23,347 bases of DNA from a virus, in IMG/VR virus record IMGVR_UViG_3300028115_000121, positions 1 to 23,347 of that record. One strand, 5' to 3'. Below, piece by piece: positions 7,439 through 16,351 of the stretch. The notes under the pieces are model-generated. The model was not told the origin of the DNA, searched no databases, and saw only the letters and a program-made list of their open reading frames with translations. The position numbers and the translations under genes were made by a program. Position 1 is the first letter of the stretch; each line of letters begins with the position of its first letter.

Positions 7439-9004
7439 ATGGCTGCCGTAGTTAGACCAAACTTTCATCATACGATGGCTGAATCGATTTACGAAAAGAT
7501 TCAGAATAAGTCTGCAAACTATCACTACTATCTTGGTAAAGTTTTGCCTTGGATTGGTGAAGGTTCTATTGCTGATGCACCAACTATTACTAATCACTTT
7601 CTAAGTGAAAGCGATTCACGTAGAAATATCGTTGGTATAAAGCAACTGTCAATTAATGATGTTGCTTTTATTACTAGACGTATTGATTGGGAATCTGGTA
7701 GCATCTACGATTTATTCGATGACACGTATACTAATCCACAGTCTAGAAACTTTTATGTCATGACTGATGATTTTAATGTGTACAAGTGCATTGAAAATAA
7801 TAATGGAGGTCCTTCTACGGTAAAGCCTATCGGTACTGATGTTGGTTATACCGGACCATCTGCCGATGGATATGTTTGGAAGTTTATGTACTTCATTCCG
7901 CTTTCATTACGGAATAAGTTTTTAACTCCAGCATATATGCCAGTAATTAAAAAAGTTAAGAACCAATACTATTCTGCTGGCACAATTTCAGGATACGTAA
8001 TTAATGATTCTGGTCAAGATTATGATGAGAATGAAACGTATGCTGTAGTTCAGGGTGATGGTGTCGATGCTGATATTGATTTAGTTATCGAAGACGGTCA
8101 AATCACTGGACTTGTTATTAATAATCCCGGTATTGGATATACTACTGCAACACTATCAGTTACAAAAGGTGCTTTGGATCCAGGTGAGGGAGCAGAAATT
8201 TCTTTGACGCTTTCTTCTCCTGGCGATTTAGATTCTTTACAGGCAGACGTTGAGTCTCTTACTGTTGATGGAGAAATATCTTCTATTGTCGTTACAGCAT
8301 CAAATAACGGATATACTTCTGCGCCTGTGGTTACAATTACTGGTGACGGTACTGGTGCTGCAGCTACTGCAGTTATAGACGTTAATGGTAGAGTCACTTC
8401 AATTACGATGACAAACCGTGGATCTGATTATACTTACGCTAACGCAACAGTGGCGGCCGAGGGTAATATTACTACTACTGCAAGAGCGATCATTTCTCCA
8501 CAGGGTGGACATGGATTTAATGCACCACGTGAATTGATTGCAGATACATTGGCGTTCTATTCTACATTTGAAAATGAATTAAACCAAGGTATGACTGTCA
8601 ATAATCAATTTAGACAGTTCGGAATCATAAAAGATATTAATCAGTATGGAGCAAATAGGAAGCATATTAACCTAACTGGTACCGCATGCTTTGCTGTTAC
8701 TGGAACGTTAGTAGGTGATTCTTTTCCAGAAGATGCTAATGTCCATACTACAGGTGATGCAAAATCTTTACGTATTATATCGTCTGAAGATAACAAACTA
8801 CTTTTACAATCGACAAATAAAAGTATTCCGGAAGTTGGTGACGTTTTCTATAACGAAGCAGAATCTGCAAACTTTACCGTTGATACGGTACTAGCTCCAA
8901 CTATCAATAAGTATTCAGGTGAGATATTGTTTATTGATAATCGTTTAGCATTTACGTCTTCTGATGAACAAAGTGTAGTATTTAGAACATTTATAAAATT
9001 CTAA
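7439..9004 (+). CDS. 8: Baseplate wedge protein gp8
   Basis: This 521-residue protein is longer than T4 gp8 (334). The N-terminal region shows RRNIVGIKQLSINDVAFITRR and RIDWESGSIYDLFDD (about 62-98), NFYVMTDDFNVYKCIENNNG (about 102-122), and the hallmark GYVWKFMYFIPLSLRNKFL (about 143-161). It ends in YSGEILFIDNRLAF then VVFRTFIKF, like other gp8 proteins. Residues about 185-342 are an insertion of GxxYTSAPxVxIxG-type beta repeats. Removing them leaves about 363 residues, close to the T4 length. In T4, gp8 is a dimer on the wedge, contacting gp7, gp10 and gp6. The next gene is preceded by its own late promoter, so gp8 appears to close the baseplate transcription unit. Confidence 0.87.
   Translation: MAAVVRPNFHHTMAESIYEKIQNKSANYHYYLGKVLPWIGEGSIADAPTITNHFLSESDSRRNIVGIKQLSINDVAFITRRIDWESGSIYDLFDDTYTNPQSRNFYVMTDDFNVYKCIENNNGGPSTVKPIGTDVGYTGPSADGYVWKFMYFIPLSLRNKFLTPAYMPVIKKVKNQYYSAGTISGYVINDSGQDYDENETYAVVQGDGVDADIDLVIEDGQITGLVINNPGIGYTTATLSVTKGALDPGEGAEISLTLSSPGDLDSLQADVESLTVDGEISSIVVTASNNGYTSAPVVTITGDGTGAAATAVIDVNGRVTSITMTNRGSDYTYANATVAAEGNITTTARAIISPQGGHGFNAPRELIADTLAFYSTFENELNQGMTVNNQFRQFGIIKDINQYGANRKHINLTGTACFAVTGTLVGDSFPEDANVHTTGDAKSLRIISSEDNKLLLQSTNKSIPEVGDVFYNEAESANFTVDTVLAPTINKYSGEILFIDNRLAFTSSDEQSVVFRTFIKF
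7991..8464 (+). repeat. GxGYTSAPxVxIxG-type beta-repeat insertion in gp8
   Basis: Residues about 185-342 of gp8 contain successive units with GYVINDSGQDYDENETYAVV, VINNPGIGYTTATLSV, VTASNNGYTSAPVVTITG and ITMTNRGSDYTYANATV. Each alternates a gap-rich turn with short beta strands and a 'DGxIxxI/L' strand (EDGQITGLVI, DGEISSIVV, NGRVTSITM). The units are diverged in DNA and obvious only in protein. A single related unit occurs in the gp7-like protein. Confidence 0.7.
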
Positions 9005-9005
9005 T

Positions 9006-9013
9006 TATAAATA
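9006..9013 (+). promoter_or_regulatory. T4-type late promoter (TATAAATA) before the DUF4815 protein
   Basis: An exact TATAAATA begins just after the gp8 stop. It lies 34 bases before the ATG at 9048, leaving room for a leader that contains the Shine-Dalgarno AGGAA near 9033. This is the classical geometry of a T4 late promoter. Confidence 0.8.
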
Positions 9014-9047
9014 TTTGGTATAGAGATTTCTTTAGGAATAAGATCAA

Positions 9048-12000
9048 ATGGCAATAAACTTAAACACACCTCCGTATTACGATGACTTTGATAGGACTAA
9101 AGGGTTTCATCAGATCTTATTTAAGCCAGGTGTTGCTGTTCAAGCAAGGGAACTAACCCAGCTACAGTCTATCCTGCAAAATCAGATTAAGTCATTTGGC
9201 GATAATGTATTCAAGAATGGTGCTTTGATCACAGGTGGTGATCAGTCATTTGACCGGCAATATTGCGCTGTAAAGCTAGCTGCTTCAGCAAATGATTCTG
9301 TGTTAGGATTGGTTGACCAAGAAATATACGGCACAGAATCCGGCATGAAAGCTTTAGTTGTAAACGCAACTCAAGCAACAGACGGTGGTGATCCTCCTAC
9401 TCTATTTGTAAAATATCTAAACTCTGGTAAAAACAAAGAAAGCGGCGGCTTTTTAGCTAATGAAGTTGTTTACAACAAAAATAAAAGTACACGTGTTACT
9501 ACAGCTGCATCGGCAGTTAATGCAATCGGTAATGCATATACGATTACTTCTGGAATCATTTATAACAATGGTGACTTTGTTTACTTTGAAGACCAAACGG
9601 CTATTCTATCTAAATATACTAAAATCGGTTCAGCTATTGTCGGGTTTGATGTAACTGAATCAATTGTTACTTTTACAGAAGATTCATCTTTGCTTGATCC
9701 TGCAGACGGATCATATAACTTCGCTGCACCTGGTGCAGATCGACGTACAGTAACGTTAAATTTAACAAGTCGTCCGTATACTACTTTGGACATTGATGAT
9801 CCTAACTTTATTGAGGTTGCTAGAATTCAAGCTGGTAAAGTTATCTCTTCAAAGAAAACTACTGAGTATAATATACTTGGAGATGAGCTTGCTCGCCGTA
9901 CATACGACGAATCTGGCGATTATGTAGTTCGTCCATATGATATTAAAATTAGCGAACACTTACGCACATCATTAAGCGTTAATGATGGTTACTACCTTAC
10001 AACTGAAGGCGGTGATACAAATAAGTTTATAGCTAAAATTTCTGCAGGTAAAGCTTATGTAAAAGGTTACGAAATAGATAACCTAAAGAATTCTATTATC
10101 CCAATGGATAAGGCAAGAGATTCAGCTGCAGTAACATCTGGATCGGTTTATGTTCCATTTGGAAATTATGTAACTGTTACAAATCTTTCCGGTATTCCTG
10201 AAAACATTCAAGCATTACCGATTATTGAGCTTCGAGATCAATTTACTGCAACCCCAGGAAGTCCTGCTGGTTCAGTAGTTGGTACTGCTCGTATACGTCA
10301 TATAGAATTTTTATCTGGAGATCCAGGAACTACTACTGCGCAATATAACATATTCCTCTTTGATATTAAGATGAATTCTGGTTATTCATTTACGAATAAT
10401 GTCAAGCAGTTCTATTATAACAATGCAACCTATGCTGGTGACTTTACTGTCGATGTTAAACAAACGTTATCACTTTTAAGTGGTACTGTTTCAACTACTA
10501 ATGCTTCTTCAGCGCTAGTAGGTTCTGGTACTCGCTTTGAAACACAATTAACTCTTGGTGATTACATTAACATTGCTGGTAATACGCATCGAATTACTGA
10601 TATTATAGATGACTTCTCTGCAACAATCAGTCCTGTTGCATCGGCCGATCTTGCTGGTCAAACTTTTAATATTGTAAAAACAGTAATTAATGATACCGAT
10701 AAAAACTCATATATCTTTAATATGCCAGTCGATATCGTAAAGACTATCGATCCTACTGGAGCTGCAACAAACTATTCAACGCGTAGATACTATGAAAGAT
10801 CGTTGACTGCAGGTATTGTTGAGGTAAATGCTGGAGTAAACGAGACATTCTCTTCATACTCTACTGATAATTATCAAATGTATGATGCAGCTGGTAATGC
10901 AATCGATTTGACCGGTGCTGTTTCGGCTTCAGTTGGAAATACCGTATTAACTGTAGATATTTCTAGTCAAGGCTATAGCAATGAGACTGTAATCCTTGTT
11001 GCTACTATTTCAAAAAATAGTTCCGCAGCAGATAAGAAAAACAAAACTCTAGTTACAAATTCAACTGTAACATTCTTGAACGAAGCTCAAGCGATTGCAC
11101 AAATACTGTCATTAAGCAAGGCAGATATTTATCGTATAGTTTCTATTAAGATGACAACAGCTGGTGCGTTTGGTGATCCTTCATATAACAGTGATTCTGA
11201 AATTGATATCACGAACCGATACACTTTAGATAATGGACAGAAAGCAACATACTATGGCTTAGGATCTTTACGTCTTAAAAATAATTCGGCAGCTCCTACT
11301 GCACCAATCAAAATCACATTTGATTACTTTACTCATGGTGCTGGAGACTACTTCTCAGTTGATTCATATGGCGATATCGATTATAAAGATATTCCTACGC
11401 TCATCCTTGGTGGTACTGAGTATGTACTACGAGATTGCTTAGACTTCCGTCCACGCATTAATGATGCTGGTACTGGTTTCTCTGGTACTGGTTCTAGCGT
11501 TGGCGAATTCCCTGATTTCGAAAACGATATTATCACTTCATACGAATATTACTTACCTCGTATTGATAAGATTGTTCTCAACTCAGAAGGTAGAATTAAA
11601 GTTGTAAAAGGTAAGAGTGAATATAATCCTAAAGAGCCTAAGACACCAACTGATTCAATGCCTCTTTATACGTTGAAGCAACAGCCATACGTATTTGACT
11701 TATCAAAAGACATTGAAGTACTTAAGATTGATAATCGTAGATTTACAATGCGCCAGATTGGTAAGTTGGAATCACGAATCAAGAATCTAGAATACTATAC
11801 AAGCCTTAATCAGTTAGAAGTCGATACACAAAATTATCAAATTAAAGATATCGACGGACTAGATCGGTTCAAGAATGGCTTTGTTGTAGACGCATTCCGC
11901 GGTCATGGTATCGGTGATGTTTATAATCCAGATTATGGTTGCTCTATTGATTATAATAAGAGCGAGCTTCGACCAATTTGTGCTACACATCCTCTTAAAT

Positions 12001-14285
12001 TAAAAGAAGTTGCACAAACACGCGCAGAGCGGATATCAGCTGGCTATCAATTAACTGGCGATCTATATACTCTTCCTTATACTGAAGAGCGCTTTATTAC
12101 AAATAACAAAGCAAGTAAAGCCGTTAATGTAAACCCATATAACATTGTATCATTCAAAGGTATTATGACTGGTACACAGTCTGATATATGGTTTGATGAG
12201 CGACGCGTTCCAGATGTTTATAGAAACGAAGAAGGTAACTATGATATAGTATTGGCTGAATCACAAGCCAAAGGAACATTTGGTTGTGTCTTTGGTTCTT
12301 GGGAAACTATACAATTTGGAATAGAAGGTGGAACTGTAACTGAAAAAACCCGTTCTGGAACAGAATATACAATTCGTGAACAGGTTTCTACTGAAACGCG
12401 TAATGACGTAGTTGTATCTAGTTCTGTTATTCCTAAGATGCGAGATGTAAGTATTAACTTTAAAGCATCAGGCTTGATGCCAGATACTAGACTATACGTA
12501 TTCTTTAGTAATATTAACGTTACTGCTGATTGTAAAATGACAACTAACTTCGTTGATTATTTAGATGAAGATAATCCAAATTTAGCAAACGTATACGATC
12601 TATATGGTGAAGTTGGTCGAATGATTGTTAGTAATTCAGAAGGTGTATGTGACGTCACATTTAATTATGTTGCATCTAAACATGACCTTAATACTGGATC
12701 ACACGTTCTAAGACTATCTGATGACCCTGATGGTAATCCATTATTTGAATTTACTTCAGCTCAAATGACATTCACTTCATCGGGCGAGCTAAGAAATGTT
12801 GCGAATGAAATTGTTTCAACGCGAAATGCTGTGTGTGATATACGCGCAATTGAAGAAACTTCTAACAATACTAATTGGTATGAAGCTGGTAAAGTAGCAG
12901 ATCAACAGTGTAATGGATTTGATTTACAACGCAAATTCTATGATGGTGCTGGTGGAACAACTGACTGGGTTACCGAAGAATTAAATTCAACTATATGTGG
13001 ATATAGCGCTGGTAGCGGTAGTACTGGTGGTGGTGTAATTGCAAATCCGGATCCACCTACATGTCCGGCTGCTGGCACTGAACTTGATACGTTCTGTGAT
13101 GATGTAACTGGCAACTTAATGAGAATTGTTGCTGATGGTTCATGCGGTACCAGTACTTCTATTAAAGAAGCTGGTGCATGCGTACCTGATAATCCATGTT
13201 CACCTGCCGGAACATTGAAGAGTACGTATTGCCAAGGCGGTACTGATCCTGTGGATATATACTATGACGGAACATTTAACGCAGTTACACAAACATGTGG
13301 AACATATGAACAAGCTGTCACTGGACTAACACAAGCTCAAATTGAAGCACAATGTCCTCCTGCTACGGTTCATCCACCAAAAGGTACGTACTTAGGATAT
13401 GAGTGTAATCAACCTGGATTTATAAAGGTTAATTATTATGCTGATGGTAACGGTGGCCAATATGAGGTTACTGAAGGTGTTGGCCATGTTGATTGTGGAT
13501 ATGTGCCACTGGAAGATTTACAAACCCAAATTGACGCTGGCGATACAACAATTACGCAAGCTGAATTAGATCTAGCAGAAACATATGATCCAAACGATGC
13601 GCCTGCTGCAGGTACTCATATTCGATATGGTTGTCAGGGATATGATTACTATGAATATATTGCTGATGGTAGCTGGGGAGAGACTGACTCACTTATTGAA
13701 AGCGACGCAGAATTCTATTGCGGTAAGCCTGTATTAAATGACGTACTTATATACACGTTTAATGATTTAGATGCTGATGATGACGATGATGGCGATTTAG
13801 ATCCACCACGTGCGCAAATAGTAGATAGTATTGGAATTGTTGGTGGTATCTTTAACTATGCTACAGGTCGTAATATGACAGCTGCCGAGCGTGAAGAAGC
13901 AGCTGCATATCTAGATGCTGTCGGAGTAACTAACGCAGATTTTGAAGCGGCGCTCTCAGATGGAAACAACATCTTTGCAGATGGTGGAATAGACGCTTTT
14001 TCAAATCCAACCGGAATGAACGATTCAGCTAAAAAGGTTTACGAAGTAATTAAAGTGCTAGGAAATACTGTAACGGCAAGAGGCATTGGTGCAGATTCTG
14101 ACGCATCAATAACCAACTATATAGAAGAGGTTGGAACTGGTCAGTCAGGACTCTCTGCAGGTGATATATTAGCAAACCAAGCGATTGGTGCATTAACTGC
14201 AGTAAATACTAATGATGTACGCGTTGAGGGTTCATGGGGCGCGAATGCAATTGAGCAGCTGTTGCTTAAAGATAGTTTGATTTAA
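9048..14285 (+). CDS. Giant virion structural protein (DUF4815-type) with cysteine repeats
   Basis: At 1745 residues this is the largest gene here. The N-terminus (LNTPPYYDDFDRTKGFHQIL, FKPGVAVQARELTQLQSILQ, GDNVFKNGALITGGD) is the recognisable start of DUF4815 phage structural proteins, found beside baseplate genes in marine T4-like phages and probably peripheral baseplate or fibre-anchor components. Middle parts include VLRDCLDFRPRIND (about 795-808) and a helical stretch with MRQIGKLESRIKNLEYYTSL (about 901-920). Residues about 1340-1561 carry four cysteine-containing repeats. They are followed by an acidic run DLDADDDDDGDLDPP and then an alanine-rich, probably helical C-terminus. The start at 9048 has AGGAA upstream and a late promoter. 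The function is inferred from family and position. The C-terminal modules look acquired relative to the core. Confidence 0.8.
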   Translation: MAINLNTPPYYDDFDRTKGFHQILFKPGVAVQARELTQLQSILQNQIKSFGDNVFKNGALITGGDQSFDRQYCAVKLAASANDSVLGLVDQEIYGTESGMKALVVNATQATDGGDPPTLFVKYLNSGKNKESGGFLANEVVYNKNKSTRVTTAASAVNAIGNAYTITSGIIYNNGDFVYFEDQTAILSKYTKIGSAIVGFDVTESIVTFTEDSSLLDPADGSYNFAAPGADRRTVTLNLTSRPYTTLDIDDPNFIEVARIQAGKVISSKKTTEYNILGDELARRTYDESGDYVVRPYDIKISEHLRTSLSVNDGYYLTTEGGDTNKFIAKISAGKAYVKGYEIDNLKNSIIPMDKARDSAAVTSGSVYVPFGNYVTVTNLSGIPENIQALPIIELRDQFTATPGSPAGSVVGTARIRHIEFLSGDPGTTTAQYNIFLFDIKMNSGYSFTNNVKQFYYNNATYAGDFTVDVKQTLSLLSGTVSTTNASSALVGSGTRFETQLTLGDYINIAGNTHRITDIIDDFSATISPVASADLAGQTFNIVKTVINDTDKNSYIFNMPVDIVKTIDPTGAATNYSTRRYYERSLTAGIVEVNAGVNETFSSYSTDNYQMYDAAGNAIDLTGAVSASVGNTVLTVDISSQGYSNETVILVATISKNSSAADKKNKTLVTNSTVTFLNEAQAIAQILSLSKADIYRIVSIKMTTAGAFGDPSYNSDSEIDITNRYTLDNGQKATYYGLGSLRLKNNSAAPTAPIKITFDYFTHGAGDYFSVDSYGDIDYKDIPTLILGGTEYVLRDCLDFRPRINDAGTGFSGTGSSVGEFPDFENDIITSYEYYLPRIDKIVLNSEGRIKVVKGKSEYNPKEPKTPTDSMPLYTLKQQPYVFDLSKDIEVLKIDNRRFTMRQIGKLESRIKNLEYYTSLNQLEVDTQNYQIKDIDGLDRFKNGFVVDAFRGHGIGDVYNPDYGCSIDYNKSELRPICATHPLKLKEVAQTRAERISAGYQLTGDLYTLPYTEERFITNNKASKAVNVNPYNIVSFKGIMTGTQSDIWFDERRVPDVYRNEEGNYDIVLAESQAKGTFGCVFGSWETIQFGIEGGTVTEKTRSGTEYTIREQVSTETRNDVVVSSSVIPKMRDVSINFKASGLMPDTRLYVFFSNINVTADCKMTTNFVDYLDEDNPNLANVYDLYGEVGRMIVSNSEGVCDVTFNYVASKHDLNTGSHVLRLSDDPDGNPLFEFTSAQMTFTSSGELRNVANEIVSTRNAVCDIRAIEETSNNTNWYEAGKVADQQCNGFDLQRKFYDGAGGTTDWVTEELNSTICGYSAGSGSTGGGVIANPDPPTCPAAGTELDTFCDDVTGNLMRIVADGSCGTSTSIKEAGACVPDNPCSPAGTLKSTYCQGGTDPVDIYYDGTFNAVTQTCGTYEQAVTGLTQAQIEAQCPPATVHPPKGTYLGYECNQPGFIKVNYYADGNGGQYEVTEGVGHVDCGYVPLEDLQTQIDAGDTTITQAELDLAETYDPNDAPAAGTHIRYGCQGYDYYEYIADGSWGETDSLIESDAEFYCGKPVLNDVLIYTFNDLDADDDDDGDLDPPRAQIVDSIGIVGGIFNYATGRNMTAAEREEAAAYLDAVGVTNADFEAALSDGNNIFADGGIDAFSNPTGMNDSAKKVYEVIKVLGNTVTARGIGADSDASITNYIEEVGTGQSGLSAGDILANQAIGALTAVNTNDVRVEGSWGANAIEQLLLKDSLI
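13065..13730 (+). repeat. Four cysteine-containing repeats (PxxGTxxxxxC...DG...C)
   Basis: Units begin near 13065, 13203, 13374 and 13602 with PAAGTELDTFC, SPAGTLKSTYC, PPKGTYLGYEC and PAAGTHIRYGC. Each continues with an aromatic/beta segment and an ADG or YDG motif (RIVADGSCG, DIYYDGTFN, NYYADGNGGQY, EYIADGSWG), and closes with a second cysteine (GACV, TCG, DCGY, FYCG). Loop lengths differ, so units range from about 43 to 76 residues. I recall similar units in fibres and peripheral proteins of other marine phages. Paired cysteines suggest disulfides or metal sites in each unit. Confidence 0.75.
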
Positions 14286-14299
14286 TAGAGGTTAAATAA

Positions 14300-16087
14300 A
14301 TGGCTTATAGATTAGTAGATCCATTGGCACAATCGTTCTTTATCGAAGAGCCGTGTATCGTGACAAAAGTTGATATCTTTTTTAGGACGAAGGATTCTTC
14401 TTTGCCTTTACTATGTCAGATTCGTAAAAATGAAGGTGGATTTCCTGGCAAATACATTATTCCTTTATCTGAAAAAATTATTCAGCCAAAAAATATTCCA
14501 ACTTCAGCTGATGGATCTTTGCCAACAACAGTCATATTCGATTCACCAATCTATTTAGATGCAGGTGAATACTCGCTATGTCTAGGATCAGATTCAAAGA
14601 GATACACGGCGTACGTATCTGAACTTGACAATACCGATTTGCTAACTGGCAATCGTATTGTTTCACAGCCATATATGGGATCGCTCTTTAAATCACAGAA
14701 TGCTACTACTTGGACTGCTGTTCAATTAGAAGATCTTAAGTTTAACTTATATCGTGCAGTGTTTGATACTTCAGTACAAGGTTCAATCGATTTTACTCCA
14801 GATATCAAAAGCTTCAGATCTAAAGTATTACCTGAAAATCCATTACAAGTATTTAATGGATCTGATATTATGCGCATACAGCATTTCAATCATGGTATGC
14901 CAGAGGGTTCATATGTAAGATTAGATAATCTTGTTGAAGATCCAATAAACGGCACAACCTTGTTTGGTATAGACCTTACTGCAATTGCAAATACTCCTCT
15001 ATTGATTGATAATATTACATTAGATGGGTATACTGTGACTTTACCAAATGCGGCAACTCAAGATGCTACCTTTGGCGGAATCTTTGTTGTAGCTACGCAA
15101 AACATAAATGCTGATATAATGTATCCGATTGAAGCAAAAATACTTGATTCAACTACTAATATTACGCATCAAATTAAGGGAACATTCACAGACTATACTC
15201 AAGACAGCGACTGGGTTACTTTGAATGAGGGCACTACTGAATTAGATTCTCCGCGTGTAATTACAAATGATACAGTAAAAGCAGAAAATTTGAATGGTGC
15301 AGACTCACTTCAATACAGAATTAATCTTGGTACTACTACAAGATATATTTCTCCGGTAATTGATAAAGGTCAGTTAGGATTACTTGTTGCACAGAATCTA
15401 ATTAATAATCCAACGTATGATACTGAAAACACGTTAGACGCTGATATATTAGATTTTATGACAAGTGTTGCTGGAGTGACGTTTACTGCTACTAGCGAGA
15501 CTTCTGGGGTTCTTTCAGTTCCAGTCGCATATCAAGATGCAGCCTTAACTTTGACTCCAGGTACTATCGCTAATATTACTGATGAATTAAATGTTCAAAA
15601 TACCGGGCAATACCGTATCGCGAATATTTCTACGTCAGGTGATGAGATCTCTTTAGTAAACTTGTCTGGCTTCGTAGAAACAAATACTGGCACATATTCG
15701 GTTACTATTGGTAAGAACTATATTGCTGAAGAAGCTGCAGCGAACGGATCTATATACTCCAAGTATATTACTCGTAAGATCGATTTTGCTAATCCTTCAA
15801 CTGGGCTTAACTTTAGAATTGATGTTAATCGACCTGCTGGCACAAACATTCTTGTGTACTATAAGACAAGTCTAGTTGGTGAAGCTGATGAGATTGCAGA
15901 AAAAGAGTTTACACTTATTGATAATTTAACATTGCCAGTATCGCTTGATGATAAGTTTACTGAGGTAGAAGCCTCTATTGAAGATCTTTCTCCATATGAG
16001 AGCATTATATTCAAGATTGCATTTACTTCAATTGAATCATCACGTGTACCTAAATGTAAAAACTTAAGGGCCATTGCGTTAGCTTAA
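14300..16087 (+). CDS. Virion structural protein, 'DPLAQSF' family
   Basis: This 595-residue protein begins with RLVDPLAQSFFIEEPCIVTK, continues VDIFFRTKDSSLPLLCQIRK and IPTSADGSLPTTVIFDSPIY, and reaches QPYMGSLFKSQNATTWTAVQ then EDLKFNLYRAVF (about 128-155). This block is familiar to me as the C-terminal portion of very large structural proteins in marine T4-like phages, where it follows a DUF4815-like part in one chain. Here it is a separate gene 14 bases downstream of the DUF4815 gene, with its own AGAGG ribosome-binding site. The remainder is beta-rich; a late segment SKYITRKIDFANPSTGLNFR, then IDVNRPAGTNILVYYKTS, resembles a jelly-roll strand pattern. It is probably a peripheral baseplate or fibre-attachment component acting with the upstream protein. 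Confidence 0.65.
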   Translation: MAYRLVDPLAQSFFIEEPCIVTKVDIFFRTKDSSLPLLCQIRKNEGGFPGKYIIPLSEKIIQPKNIPTSADGSLPTTVIFDSPIYLDAGEYSLCLGSDSKRYTAYVSELDNTDLLTGNRIVSQPYMGSLFKSQNATTWTAVQLEDLKFNLYRAVFDTSVQGSIDFTPDIKSFRSKVLPENPLQVFNGSDIMRIQHFNHGMPEGSYVRLDNLVEDPINGTTLFGIDLTAIANTPLLIDNITLDGYTVTLPNAATQDATFGGIFVVATQNINADIMYPIEAKILDSTTNITHQIKGTFTDYTQDSDWVTLNEGTTELDSPRVITNDTVKAENLNGADSLQYRINLGTTTRYISPVIDKGQLGLLVAQNLINNPTYDTENTLDADILDFMTSVAGVTFTATSETSGVLSVPVAYQDAALTLTPGTIANITDELNVQNTGQYRIANISTSGDEISLVNLSGFVETNTGTYSVTIGKNYIAEEAAANGSIYSKYITRKIDFANPSTGLNFRIDVNRPAGTNILVYYKTSLVGEADEIAEKEFTLIDNLTLPVSLDDKFTEVEASIEDLSPYESIIFKIAFTSIESSRVPKCKNLRAIALA

Positions 16088-16088
16088 T

Positions 16089-16343
16089 ATGTCATTAGTA
16101 AAAGTAAAACCATTTGATGGTAATGAATATCTTCTAAAAGATACGCGTAACAAAGCTGTTATCAATACCGATAATAAGGCATATAGCAGCTATGTTGCAA
16201 AGAGAACACGTTCTTTAGAAAATGAAGCTTTTAAATATAATATTGATAATAAAATACAGGATATGGAATCAGATATAAATAATATAAAGACTGATTTATC
16301 TGATATTAAGAATTTGCTTACTGCTTTAGTAAATAAAGAATAG
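16089..16343 (+). CDS. Small coiled-coil tail-module protein
   Basis: This 84-residue protein has an N-terminal part MSLVKVKPFDGNEYLLKDTR then KAVINTDNKAYSSYVAKR, a pattern I have seen in small proteins of other phage tail modules. The C-terminal half is a heptad-like helix, IQDMESDINNIKTDLSDIKN followed by LLTALVNKE, consistent with a coiled coil. No function is known to me. The ATG follows the previous stop by one base with no gap for a separate promoter, so it is probably translated from the same message as the 595-residue protein. A role as a trimeric connector or assembly factor for the following fibre is possible but unproven. Confidence 0.7.
   Translation: MSLVKVKPFDGNEYLLKDTRNKAVINTDNKAYSSYVAKRTRSLENEAFKYNIDNKIQDMESDINNIKTDLSDIKNLLTALVNKE
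16274..16281 (+). promoter_or_regulatory. Possible late promoter (TATAAATA) before the S74 fibre gene
   Basis: An exact TATAAATA lies inside the small coiled-coil gene, 71 bases before the fibre ATG at 16352. It would give a late transcript starting with the fibre. The position is plausible, but the surrounding DNA is very AT-rich, so a chance match is possible. Confidence 0.4.
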
Positions 16344-16351
16344 GAATCACA

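Noticed and set aside
14270-14310. Frameshift or premature stop splitting one giant gene
   Set aside because: The upstream protein ends with its own long C-terminal module, and the downstream gene has a proper ATG and ribosome-binding site, so two genuine genes are more likely than an error. Reads would settle it.
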